Source: Succinatimonas sp. CAG:777 (lineage in GTDB: Bacteria > Pseudomonadota > Gammaproteobacteria > Enterobacterales > Succinivibrionaceae). Taken from it: a DNA stretch of 6,850 nt. The notes below the pieces were generated by a model. The model searched no databases. It was given only the letters and a program-made list of their open reading frames with translations, and was not told where the DNA came from. Location: positions 1-6,850 of the forward strand of contig HF987902.1 of the NCBI GenBank assembly GCA_000431835.1, in the 5' to 3' direction. A program made the translations under genes and the position numbers. Positions 1-6,174 of the stretch are shown here, piece after piece; the first letter of the stretch is position 1, and each line of letters opens with the position of its first letter.

Positions 1-41
1 GTTTTTCTAAATAAGGTATTAAGTGACAAAAATTGCCATAA

Positions 42-80
42 ATAAAAAAAAAGCGCTAAGTTTTTTAAGGCTTAGCGCTT
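42..80 (-). terminator. Intrinsic terminator of the feoAB operon
   Basis: A perfect 10-bp stem, AAGCGCTAAG (51-60) and CTTAGCGCTT (71-80), encloses a 10-nt loop. Read on the minus strand it is followed by a run of nine T (complement of 42-50), the classic Rho-independent layout. It begins about 40 nt past the feoB stop codon, so it should end the feoA-feoB transcript. On the plus strand the stem is followed by GTCTTTTTTA, so it may also stop weaker readthrough from the left. No feoC-like gene fits between feoB and this hairpin. Confidence 0.92.
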
Positions 81-120
81 GTCTTTTTTAGAGATTATCT
101 TTTCTTTTAAATCACTTTAA

Positions 121-2343
121 TTAGATTGTCTTTGAAGCAATCTTTAAAGCTGTCTGTGGCTTTGAATCTGGTCTGAACAGCATGTATAAGAATGCAGCTA
201 GAACAATGAAAGCAGCAACAGTAAATACGCTGAATGGAACTAAACCAGTAATCAAACCACCGATCTGGAAGATTACTAATGCTAAGCAGTATGCCCAAAC
301 AGTCATATAAGTGATTGCAAAGATCCACCACTTGGTTGAACCTAACTGTCTCTTCATAGCACCTAATGCAGCAGCACATGGAGTTGACCACAGGTTGAAG
401 CTTAAGAAACTTAAACCAACTAAGCTCATTAACATTGGGCTTGGAGTTAATCCTGAAACCTGTGAGAAGTAATTAGTTAAAGCAGCAGTTAAATCTGACT
501 CACCACCTTCGAACTCACCATCTAAGCCAAGAACAACAGCTAAGGTACCTACAACATTCTCTTTAGCTAGTAAACCGTTGAATACAGCAACTGTAGCCTG
601 CCATGAACCGAAACCTACTGGTACAAATAAGAAACAGATTGCCCCACCGATAGCAGCTAAGATTGAGTCATCTACGTTCTCAACCATACCAAAGCCGTCA
701 GTGAAACCGAAGTTTGCTAAGAACCATACAACTACTACAACGGTGAAGATGATTGTACCAGCCTTTACTACGAATGCTCTGCAACGCTCGTAAACGGCCT
801 TTAAGATATTACCGATGGTTGGCATGTGGTAATCAGGAATTTCCATAACGAATGGAGAAACCTCTTCTTTGAATGCACTGTTCTTCTTTAAGATGATACC
901 AGTGCAAACAATTGAGAAGATTGAGATTGCATATACGAATGGAGCAAACCACCAGGCACCATCAAAGCATGAAGCAAAGATCATAGTCATGATAGGTAAC
1001 TTTGCTGAACATGGGATGAAGGTAGTAGTGATCAGACCAATACGTCTTTCATTGATGTTATCAATGGTCTTGTTAGCCATCAAAGCTGGAACACCGCAAC
1101 CTGTTGCGATAACCATTGGAATGAAGTTACGACCTGACAGACCAAAGTGACGGAAGATTCTGTCCAGAACGAATGCTACACGGGTCATGTAACCTGACTG
1201 CTCTAAGAATGACAAGAACAGGAATAAGAATGCAATCTGAGGTAAGAAGCCTAAAACAGCACCTACACCACCTACAACACCGTCAACAGCTAATGACTGT
1301 AACCAGTCAGGAGCACCTGCACTCTCGCATAATGCAGTAACAGCATCGGTTACGTAACCGCCGAACAGGTTATCGTTAACCCAGTCAGTGATGGTTGCAA
1401 ACTCTGTTTCACCATCATCGTTAATAAATGGAATTAACTCTAGATATGAGGTGAAATACATAGCACCGAAGTAAACTAAACTTACAACGATTAAGAAGAT
1501 AGGTAGAGCTAAGATCTTGTTTAGAACTAACTTATCAATTGCAGCGGTAATTGCAGAAGCTGATTTAACTTCTTTCTTGCAGCTGTTTAAGATCTCTTCG
1601 ATTACCTGGTAACGGCGCTTAGGGAAGTAAGCCTGAGCATCTGCATTGTAAGCCTGCTCAATTTCAGCAGAACCACGAGCCACCTCAGATAAAACGTCCT
1701 GCTTATCTTTGTATTCTTCTAAATAAATCTCGTCGCTCTGTAATAAAGCAGTAGCAATAAAGGTACGCGCACCTTCATTTAAAGATGAATCTAACTTTGA
1801 AGCTACGTTGTTAATTGCAACATTTGAAACATCTTCAAAGAAAGACTTAACTTTAGGAGCTTCTGCGCTCTCTAGAGCCTGAATTAACTTATCAATACCC
1901 TGTTTGTTTGATGCTGAAATATCAACAACTTTCACGCCTAACTTTTCAGACAGCTTCTCAACATCGATGGTGATACCGGTTTTCTTTACGATATCCATCA
2001 TGTTTAAAGCTACAACCATAGGCTTGTTGAATGCTGCAACTTCTAAAGTTAATGACAGTGATCTGTCTAAGTGTGAAGCATCAACGATGTTTAGAATTAC
2101 ATCATAGTCATCTGATAACAAGAAATTACGTGAAACGATTTCTTCAGGTGAATATGGTGATAATGAGTAAAGACCTGGAAGATCAACGATGTCCCAGTCC
2201 TTTGATGAAACTTTACCGATAACCTTATCTACGGTTACGCCTGGCCAGTTACCTACATATTGATTTGAACCTGTCAGAACATTAAATAATGTGGTTTTAC
2301 CACAGTTCTGATTACCAATTAAGGCAAATGTTTTCTTGGACAT
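121..2343 (-). CDS. feoB: Ferrous iron transport protein FeoB (GTP-gated Fe2+ permease)
   Basis: FeoB is an inner-membrane protein that imports Fe2+ and carries an N-terminal G domain. All G motifs are visible in the 740-residue product: G1 GNQNCGKT (10-17), G2 near T37, G3 DLPG (54-57), G4 NMMD (114-117) and G5 SAS (143-145). A helical cytosolic linker follows (about 175-265), then a membrane domain from about residue 275. The membrane part has both Gate motifs with conserved cysteines: C416 in GCGVPALM and C445 in IPCSAKLPI, 29 residues apart as in Pseudomonas FeoB. It also has AKENVVGT (593-600) and C656. Length is normal (E. coli 773). The ATG overlaps the feoA stop by one base (TAATG) and has a GGAGG ribosome site. 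The GCGVPALM / IPCSAKLPI wording resembles Firmicutes-type FeoB more than E. coli FeoB as I recall them. No feoC follows. Confidence 0.97.
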   Translation of the reverse strand: MSKKTFALIGNQNCGKTTLFNVLTGSNQYVGNWPGVTVDKVIGKVSSKDWDIVDLPGLYSLSPYSPEEIVSRNFLLSDDYDVILNIVDASHLDRSLSLTLEVAAFNKPMVVALNMMDIVKKTGITIDVEKLSEKLGVKVVDISASNKQGIDKLIQALESAEAPKVKSFFEDVSNVAINNVASKLDSSLNEGARTFIATALLQSDEIYLEEYKDKQDVLSEVARGSAEIEQAYNADAQAYFPKRRYQVIEEILNSCKKEVKSASAITAAIDKLVLNKILALPIFLIVVSLVYFGAMYFTSYLELIPFINDDGETEFATITDWVNDNLFGGYVTDAVTALCESAGAPDWLQSLAVDGVVGGVGAVLGFLPQIAFLFLFLSFLEQSGYMTRVAFVLDRIFRHFGLSGRNFIPMVIATGCGVPALMANKTIDNINERRIGLITTTFIPCSAKLPIMTMIFASCFDGAWWFAPFVYAISIFSIVCTGIILKKNSAFKEEVSPFVMEIPDYHMPTIGNILKAVYERCRAFVVKAGTIIFTVVVVVWFLANFGFTDGFGMVENVDDSILAAIGGAICFLFVPVGFGSWQATVAVFNGLLAKENVVGTLAVVLGLDGEFEGGESDLTAALTNYFSQVSGLTPSPMLMSLVGLSFLSFNLWSTPCAAALGAMKRQLGSTKWWIFAITYMTVWAYCLALVIFQIGGLITGLVPFSVFTVAAFIVLAAFLYMLFRPDSKPQTALKIASKTI

Positions 2344-2567
2344 TACATAACCTCCACTAAAGCAGCATCGCTCTTGCGTATAGTAAGAGAATACCCTCTT
2401 ACATTCAGCTCAATAGGATCACCTAAAGGAGCGCTTCTAACAAATGTTACCTTGGTATTAGGTGTAATACCCATATCAAGCAGTCTTCTTCGTAATGATG
2501 AGCCTTCACCGTGAACTTTTACTACTTCAACAGTCTGACCATCTTTGATGTTATCTAGTGTGGACAT
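2343..2567 (-). CDS. feoA: Ferrous iron transport accessory protein FeoA
   Basis: FeoA is a small cytosolic SH3-like protein that works with FeoB in Fe2+ uptake. The 74-residue product shows the family pattern: an N-terminal strand with DGQTVEVV, then GEGSSLRRRLLDMGI, then APLGDPIELNVRGYSLTIRK near the C terminus. E. coli FeoA has 75 residues. I chose the ATG at 2567 because it gives the usual length and is preceded by a weak GTGA site. A GTG at 2576 would add three residues (to 77) and has no visible ribosome site, though it remains possible. The gene overlaps feoB by one base and is the first gene of a two-gene operon. Its promoter must lie in the divergent region to the right. Confidence 0.95.
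   Translation of the reverse strand: MSTLDNIKDGQTVEVVKVHGEGSSLRRRLLDMGITPNTKVTFVRSAPLGDPIELNVRGYSLTIRKSDAALVEVM
2351..2355 (-). promoter_or_regulatory. Shine-Dalgarno site of feoB inside the feoA end
   Basis: GGAGG (complement of CCTCC) lies 7 nt upstream of the feoB ATG and within the last codons of feoA. Together with the TAATG stop/start overlap it fixes the feoB start and points to translational coupling of the two genes. Confidence 0.85.
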
Positions 2568-2623
2568 ATTCTTCACTATTATGTGGTTAAAGGTTAAAAA
2601 TTTTTCTCGCCAGCCGTAATACT

Positions 2624-2643
2624 AAGCTAACCTTTATTAGCTT
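2624..2643. promoter_or_regulatory. Seven-bp hairpin in the presumed feoA leader
   Basis: AAGCTAA (2624-2630) and TTAGCTT (2637-2643) form a perfect inverted repeat around a 6-nt loop, 57 bp upstream of the feoA ATG. It has no T-run after it on the minus strand, so it is not a plain terminator. It could be an operator or an mRNA structure; the sequence alone does not decide. Confidence 0.35.
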
Positions 2644-2715
2644 CTAGTAATCGGAATTATCTATAATTAAAACTCGTTATCGTAGATTTACTTAAATTGT
2701 CTACAACTAAACCAA

Positions 2716-2727
2716 GTTATCATTATT
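2716..2727 (-). promoter_or_regulatory. Fur-box-like half site
   Basis: On the minus strand AATAATGATAAC matches two adjacent hexamers of the Fur consensus (GATAAT GATAAT) at 10 of 12 positions. The third hexamer (CATTATC) does not match. It sits about 150 bp upstream of feoA, just upstream of the suggested promoter. Iron repression by Fur is usual for feo operons, which is why it is listed, but the AT-rich background makes chance matches likely. Confidence 0.3.
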
Positions 2728-2757
2728 TAACGTTCGTAACTATATGCTAACTATATT

Positions 2758-2879
2758 CAAAATTCAACAAGAATTTTGTAAAAATCAAATTTTGTTGTCC
2801 GTCACATTTTTTTGGTACATTTGTGAATAAAAAAGGCGATCACTTATAATGAACAAAATTTTTCAAAACGTCATTTTGT
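2758..2879. repeat. Cluster of CAAAAT/ATTTTG motifs with overlapping hairpins
   Basis: The short word CAAAA(T) or its complement recurs about six times. CAAAATTC (2758-2765) pairs perfectly with GAATTTTG (2771-2778) over a 5-nt loop. A related AAATTTTGTTG copy (about 2787-2797) could pair instead with CAACAAGAATTT (2765-2776), making a competing hairpin. ACAAAAT (2853-2859) pairs with ATTTTGT (2873-2879), and CAAAAC starts at 2864. The cluster flanks and overlaps the sstT promoter, so it may hold binding sites for a regulator or simply be AT-rich sequence. Confidence 0.4.
2821..2850 (+). promoter_or_regulatory. Sigma70-type promoter of sstT
   Basis: TTGTGA (2821-2826) and a perfect TATAAT (2845-2850) are separated by 18 nt. 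Transcription would start near 2857, giving an untranslated leader of about 140 nt that begins with the ACAAAAT/ATTTTGT hairpin. The half sites TGTGA and TCAC here are not spaced as a CRP site. Confidence 0.65.
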
Positions 2880-2985
2880 AATTGTTATTTGTTTAACAGT
2901 TTATTTATCTTAAAGACTGTATTGCCTTCTTTCAGCTCTAATTAACTGCTACAAATAACCGCTACAAGAAACATCATTTATATAT

Positions 2986-2990
2986 TGGAG
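2986..2990 (+). promoter_or_regulatory. Shine-Dalgarno site that decides the sstT start
   Basis: TGGAG lies 6 nt before the ATG at 2997. The in-frame TTG at 2985 overlaps this site and is therefore ribosome-binding sequence rather than the start codon. Confidence 0.85.
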
Positions 2991-2996
2991 CTCATT

Positions 2997-4232
2997 ATGA
3001 TCCACGCAGTTGATCCACATGGAAGTTTCTTTAGATTCTTCAACAGGATCCCTTTCATTATGCAAATTGTTTTAGGTATGATTTTTGGTATTATCCTCGC
3101 TTACCTAGTTCCACAGGGACAAAGCTTTATCACCATGTTAGGTGATCTCTTTGTTTCAGGCTTAAAAGCAATTGCACCTTTACTTGTCTTTGTTTTAGTA
3201 TCAGCTTCCATCGCTCGTCACAAACAGGGCGCAGATGCTAAATTAAAGCCAATTTTAGTGCTTTATGTTTTAGCAATGGCTCTCTCTGCAGCTACTGCTT
3301 TAATCATGACAAGAATTTTCCCAAGCACCTTCTCAGTTTTAGCAACTCAGGCTGTAGCAGAAACACCTCAGGATGTTTCAACTGTGTTAGTAGGCTGCAT
3401 TAAGAAAGCTGTTGACAATCCTGTTAATGCTTTAATCTCAGGTAACTATCTTGCTATCTTATTATGGGGTATCTTATTTGGTATTCTCTTCCGTAAAGCA
3501 AATGATGCTACTAAAGCAGTTCTTTCAGACTTTGCTTCAATTGTAAGTGGTGTTGTAAGAATCGTAATCAGATTTGCTCCATTAGGCGTTTTAGGCTTAG
3601 TTTACTCATCATGCACACAGGAAGGCGGTTTTGCCAACTTATTAAGCTATGTTCATGTAGTATGCGTCTTAGTTGCAACCATGTTAATCATTGCTCTGGT
3701 AATTAACCCTCTATTAGTATTCTTAACAACCTTTAAGAATCCTTACCCTCTTGTTATCACCTCAATCTTACATTCAGGTATTACAGCTTTCTTCACAAGA
3801 TCATCTGCTGCTAACATTCCTGTAAACATCGCTTTATGTGAAAGATTAGGTGTTCCACGTGAGTCATACTCAATTTCTATTCCTCTAGGTTGCACCATCA
3901 ATATGTCAGGTGCTGCTGTCACAATCGTGGTTATGACTATGGCTGCGGTTAATACCTTAGGCATTGAAGTTAACTTTGGTACTTCATTCTTAATGTGTGT
4001 TGCAGCTGTTGTTTGTGCTTGTGGTACTTCAGGTATTGCAGGTGGTTCTTTAATGCTGATCCCTCTTGCCTGTTCAATCTTTGGTATTTCAAATGATATC
4101 GCAATGCAGGTTGTAGGTATTGGATTTATTATCGGCGTAATTCAGGATTCAACTGAAACAGCTCTGAACAGCTCATCTGATGTTGTATTCACCGCTGCAG
4201 CTAACAAGATCACATCTGTTCCTAAGGACTAA
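2997..4232 (+). CDS. sstT: Serine/threonine:Na+ symporter SstT
   Basis: This inner-membrane transporter of the dicarboxylate/amino acid:cation symporter (DAACS, glutamate-transporter fold) family takes up L-serine and L-threonine with Na+. The 411-residue product is the usual size (E. coli 414) and follows the E. coli protein along its length from memory. An N-terminal amphipathic stretch precedes hydrophobic helices. The substrate-binding signature FFTRSSAANIPVN is at 265-277, INMSGAAVTI begins at 301, and DSTETALNSS is at 384-393. The start is the ATG at 2997, with a TGGAG site 6 nt upstream; an upstream TTG would add four residues but overlaps that site. The gene is transcribed alone, divergently from feoAB, and is followed by a strong terminator. 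Nothing looks damaged. It marks the last conserved gene before the AT-rich accessory stretch. Confidence 0.97.
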   Translation: MIHAVDPHGSFFRFFNRIPFIMQIVLGMIFGIILAYLVPQGQSFITMLGDLFVSGLKAIAPLLVFVLVSASIARHKQGADAKLKPILVLYVLAMALSAATALIMTRIFPSTFSVLATQAVAETPQDVSTVLVGCIKKAVDNPVNALISGNYLAILLWGILFGILFRKANDATKAVLSDFASIVSGVVRIVIRFAPLGVLGLVYSSCTQEGGFANLLSYVHVVCVLVATMLIIALVINPLLVFLTTFKNPYPLVITSILHSGITAFFTRSSAANIPVNIALCERLGVPRESYSISIPLGCTINMSGAAVTIVVMTMAAVNTLGIEVNFGTSFLMCVAAVVCACGTSGIAGGSLMLIPLACSIFGISNDIAMQVVGIGFIIGVIQDSTETALNSSSDVVFTAAANKITSVPKD

Positions 4233-4303
4233 GTTTAACTTTAGGTCACAACAAAAAAGGTCCGCACTGCGGACCTTTATTTCGTTAAACACGTTAAACT
4301 TAG
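4229..4303. repeat. Eleven-bp inverted repeat enclosing the terminator
   Basis: CTAAGTTTAAC (4229-4239, overlapping the sstT stop codon) and GTTAAACTTAG (4293-4303) are perfect inverted copies. The terminator hairpin sits between them with 16 and 14 nt of spacer, nearly centred. An extra GTTAAAC at 4284-4290 forms a direct repeat with the right arm. In RNA this makes a second, outer stem; in DNA it could extrude as a cruciform. It also lies exactly at the edge between conserved and accessory sequence. Confidence 0.75.
4256..4284. terminator. Bidirectional intrinsic terminator after sstT
   Basis: AAAGGTCCGC (4256-4265) and GCGGACCTTT (4269-4278) form a perfect stem with a 3-nt minimal loop. 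A T-rich tail TTTATTTCGTT follows on the plus strand. The A-run on the left gives a T-tract on the minus strand. It serves sstT and is placed 28 nt past the end of the convergent broken gene (4307), so it can stop both transcripts. Confidence 0.93.
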
Positions 4304-4306
4304 CTC

Positions 4307-4893
4307 CTAATCTGAATCGTCATTATTTTCTTCAGCTTCTTCAATTAATTTTTCAATACCAGCTTTACCCTTTTTGTCAATGTACTCTAAAACAAGGCCA
4401 ACATTTTTTTCATTTTGTCATAATAACTTGAACTTGATTTTTCATTTTTATAGTTACTTTCCAATATATTTAGTAGATAATCAGACAAATCTAAGTACTC
4501 ATCAACTATTTTACTATAATGTTCATTGTTTACTGGATAAAGGAAATTTGGTTGCTTATCTCTATACTTCAAAGCTAACAATAATCCTCTGATACCATAA
4601 ATTCTTTTGAGTGCATTACTTATGTCAGGATCTTTTAATATCAGAGGATCATAAAGATCTCTTAAACTTTTCTTTTCCTAATGAGGATTAGTTCTGTAAT
4701 AGAAAGGAATACTGTCATTATGTTGCAGTGTTTTGTGATCGATCAGAGTATTAAGAGCACTAATTGTTTTACCAAACGTCAAATTTGTACCAAGCATAAC
4801 TTGACGTCTTAGTGCATCATATGAAAGGTAGTTATAGTTTTTCTTCAGAAGTGAAAATACTAATAAGCTGTCATCTTTTTCTTTAGTATCCAT
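4307..4893 (-). pseudogene. Broken gene, unknown family; possible winged-helix N terminus
   Basis: I do not recognise the family. From the ATG at 4893, 71 codons run to a TAG at 4678-4680. The same frame continues past it without another stop or an ATG to codon 163. At an A7 run (4404-4410) the frame is lost and a TAG follows at 4387. Re-reading one base (4405) there opens the -1 frame, which encodes a coherent acidic tail (EYIDKKGKAGIEKLIEEAEE, ending NNDDSD) and stops at 4307. The whole is 195 codons. The first part, with YDALRRQV, a TISALNTLIDHKTL helix and an IPFYYRTN strand, resembles a winged-helix domain; that is only a pattern guess. The rest is helical, Lys/Tyr/Asp rich. The start has only a weak ribosome site. 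Two lesions favour a recent pseudogene; a sequencing indel could explain the A7 lesion but not the TAG. Confidence 0.7.
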
Positions 4894-4923
4894 TTCTTAC
4901 ACATACCTTAAAGTACAATCTTC

Positions 4924-4955
4924 TACTTTACTAAGCTACAACCTCGAGTAAAGTA
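4924..4955. promoter_or_regulatory. Nine-bp dyad upstream of the broken gene
   Basis: TACTTTACT (4924-4932) and AGTAAAGTA (4947-4955) are perfect inverted copies with a 14-nt spacer, 31-62 bp upstream of the ATG at 4893. Placement fits an operator, perhaps for the gene's own product if that is a DNA-binding protein. No strong -10/-35 pair could be assigned beside it. Confidence 0.4.
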
Positions 4956-5127
4956 TTGTTTATTTGCTTTGATCTTTTAAGATATAGTAATTAAATAGAT
5001 ATTCATAAATCAATATGGTCATAGCTATACTAGGATCTAAACAACATTAAATTAGCTGACGTCAAAGAAATTGACTAAAGCTCTTTATGGTTGTTGAAAA
5101 AATCTAATTAGCTCCCTTCCTTGTAGC

Positions 5128-5154
5128 ATGGTCTACATTGAAAATGCAGACCAT
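5128..5154. repeat. Long hairpin of unknown role
   Basis: ATGGTCT (5128-5134) and AGACCAT (5148-5154) pair perfectly. After one A/C mismatch, CATT (5136-5139) pairs with AATG (5143-5146), closing a GAA loop. No T-run follows on either strand, so it is not a standard terminator. It might be a REP-like element or the end of a lost mobile element. Confidence 0.5.
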
Positions 5155-5324
5155 AGCCTCCATCTTAGTTTAATAACTCATTAGCCATCTTTGAGATGAG
5201 CCTTTATCCATTATGATTAGTATACTAATTCCGGAAAACACAATGTTTAAAGGTTTGTTTCACCTCTTTGAATATAACTTGTCACTTACTTTAGACAGCC
5301 CGTTACAGATCTGCCTGTGTTGGA

Positions 5325-5945
5325 TTGATTATTCATTTTTTAAGCTCTGATCTCAATAACGCTTTATTCCGACCTGTTACTAAGAAAGAAAAACCTTTAC
5401 TTGGAATAGCAGATAATGAGTTATCATTTGAGCTTCCTAAATCTTGGAAATGGATTAGACTTGGGGATATCGGTTCTTGGGCAACAGGGGCAACCCCTTC
5501 AAGATTAAATAATGAATATTATGGAGGGGATATTCCTTGGCTAAAAACAGGCGATTTGAATGACTCTTTTATCGATAATATTCAAGAAGTTATTACAAAT
5601 ATTGCTTTAGAAAAAACATCTGTTAGATTAAACCATGTGGGCTCTGTACTCATTGCCATGTACGGAGCCACTATTGGAAAACTCGGAATTTTGAATATTC
5701 CTGCAACTACAAACCAAGCTTGTTGTGCTTGCATTTGTTTTAACGGAGTATTTAATAAATATCTCTTCTATTATTTACTTGCAAGAAGATCCTCATTTAT
5801 TGAACAAGCTATGGGTGGAGCCCAACCCTATATATCAAAAGAAAAAATAGTAAATTCCTTATTTGCTCTCCCTCCTCTATCAGAGCAGAAACGTATTGTT
5901 GCTAAGATTGAAGAATTACTTCCTTACTGCGGCAAACTAAAATAA
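5325..5945 (+). CDS. hsdS: Half-length type I restriction specificity subunit (HsdS fragment)
   Basis: HsdS gives type I restriction-modification complexes their DNA target. This 206-residue frame holds one target-recognition domain of the Methylase_S family. It runs from LPKSWKWIRLGDI (37-49) through GATPSR (55-60), GGDIPWLKTGDL (67-78), AMYGATIGKLG (111-121), TTNQACCAC (128-136) and GGAQPYISKEKIVN (164-177). It ends in the conserved-region helix LPPLSEQKRIVAKIEELLP (182-200), then a stop. A full HsdS has about 400-450 residues with two such units, so this is one half. There is no ATG before residue 112; TTG at 5325 is only the first possible start and has no ribosome site. The frame stays open back to 5295, and the first 30 residues look unrelated to HsdS. 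I therefore read it as 5'-truncated, perhaps an inactive cassette. No hsdM or hsdR is visible. Confidence 0.85.
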   Translation: MIIHFLSSDLNNALFRPVTKKEKPLLGIADNELSFELPKSWKWIRLGDIGSWATGATPSRLNNEYYGGDIPWLKTGDLNDSFIDNIQEVITNIALEKTSVRLNHVGSVLIAMYGATIGKLGILNIPATTNQACCACICFNGVFNKYLFYYLLARRSSFIEQAMGGAQPYISKEKIVNSLFALPPLSEQKRIVAKIEELLPYCGKLK

Positions 5946-5956
5946 TGTAACGTTGT

Positions 5957-5979
5957 GTGCTGCATATATTTTGCGGCAC
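5957..5979. other. Hairpin just past the hsdS fragment
   Basis: GTGCTGCA (5957-5964) and TGCGGCAC (5972-5979) form an 8-bp stem with one T-G wobble and a 7-nt loop, 12 nt after the hsdS stop. It lacks a proper T-tract, so terminator function is uncertain. The rest of 5946-6137 shows no defensible gene, only short frames without starts. Confidence 0.4.
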
Positions 5980-6137
5980 TGATTTCCATTAGAATGGGAA
6001 TATTTACTTCAAGTTATAATAATCTTACTGACTCCCCAACCTATTCATAATAGCTTTGCTACAGATAAAATCCCTTTCGTAGAATATCAACTGTTATAGG
6101 TCAGTTAAAACAAATTGGAAAATTACCAAATATGTAT

Positions 6138-6166
6138 TTGAATAAATGTAGCCCATAAGCTACAAT
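6138..6166 (+). promoter_or_regulatory. Toxin-antitoxin promoter with built-in operator dyad
   Basis: TTGAAT (6138-6143) and TACAAT (6161-6166) are 17 nt apart, a good sigma70 match. The spacer contains TGTAGC (6147-6152) and GCTACA (6159-6164), a perfect 6-bp dyad with a 6-nt centre whose right arm overlaps the -10 box. Binding of the downstream helix-turn-helix antitoxin here would block RNA polymerase, the usual autoregulation of such modules. The predicted start of transcription (about 6173) is only a couple of bases before the toxin ATG. Confidence 0.65.
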
Positions 6167-6174
6167 AAGATATT

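Larger units (their letters stand above)
2568..2996. promoter_or_regulatory. Divergent regulatory region between feoA and sstT
   Basis: About 430 bp of very AT-rich DNA hold no credible gene. The region must drive feoA leftwards and sstT rightwards. It contains a perfect AATTAT-CT-ATAATT dyad (2655-2668), a 7-bp hairpin (2624-2643), a Fur-like half site (2716-2727), a CAAAAT/ATTTTG cluster (2758-2879) and an sstT promoter (2821-2850). For feoA the best promoter I can propose on the minus strand is TTGTAG, 16 nt, TACGAT (about 2705-2678). It is only a moderate match. The feoA leader would then be about 100 nt and include the 2624-2643 hairpin. No known riboswitch was recognised. Confidence 0.6.
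4897..5324. other. Gene-free AT-rich stretch between the broken gene and the hsdS fragment
   Basis: About 430 bp carry no open frame I would defend. The longest plausible small frame (ATG at 5243 to a stop at 5347-5349, 34 residues) matches nothing I know. The stretch contains the dyad at 4924-4955, the hairpin at 5128-5154 and the perfect palindrome ATTAGTATACTAAT at 5216-5229. No transposase remnant or tRNA was seen. It probably includes the breakpoint that removed the 5' part of hsdS. Confidence 0.6.

Noticed and set aside
578..1150. Plus-strand frames inside feoB
   Set aside because: They are complements of a clearly coding feoB and have no start signals or homology.
2822..2843. CRP-like TGTGA...TCAC pair in the sstT promoter
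   Set aside because: The half sites are 13 nt apart instead of 6.
2985..2996. TTG at 2985 as sstT start
   Set aside because: It overlaps the TGGAG ribosome site of the ATG at 2997, which gives the family-typical length.
5243..5349. 34-residue plus-strand frame before the hsdS fragment
   Set aside because: No recognisable motif, composition not protein-like enough, and it overlaps the hsdS frame; only a weak GGAA precedes the ATG.
5980..6096. Short open stretch in the gap between hsdS and the toxin
   Set aside because: No start codon, fewer than 40 codons, and no family resemblance.
6027..6105. ACTGAC/GTCAGT inverted pair as a possible insertion-sequence end
   Set aside because: Only 6 bp, 67 nt apart, with no transposase or target duplication.
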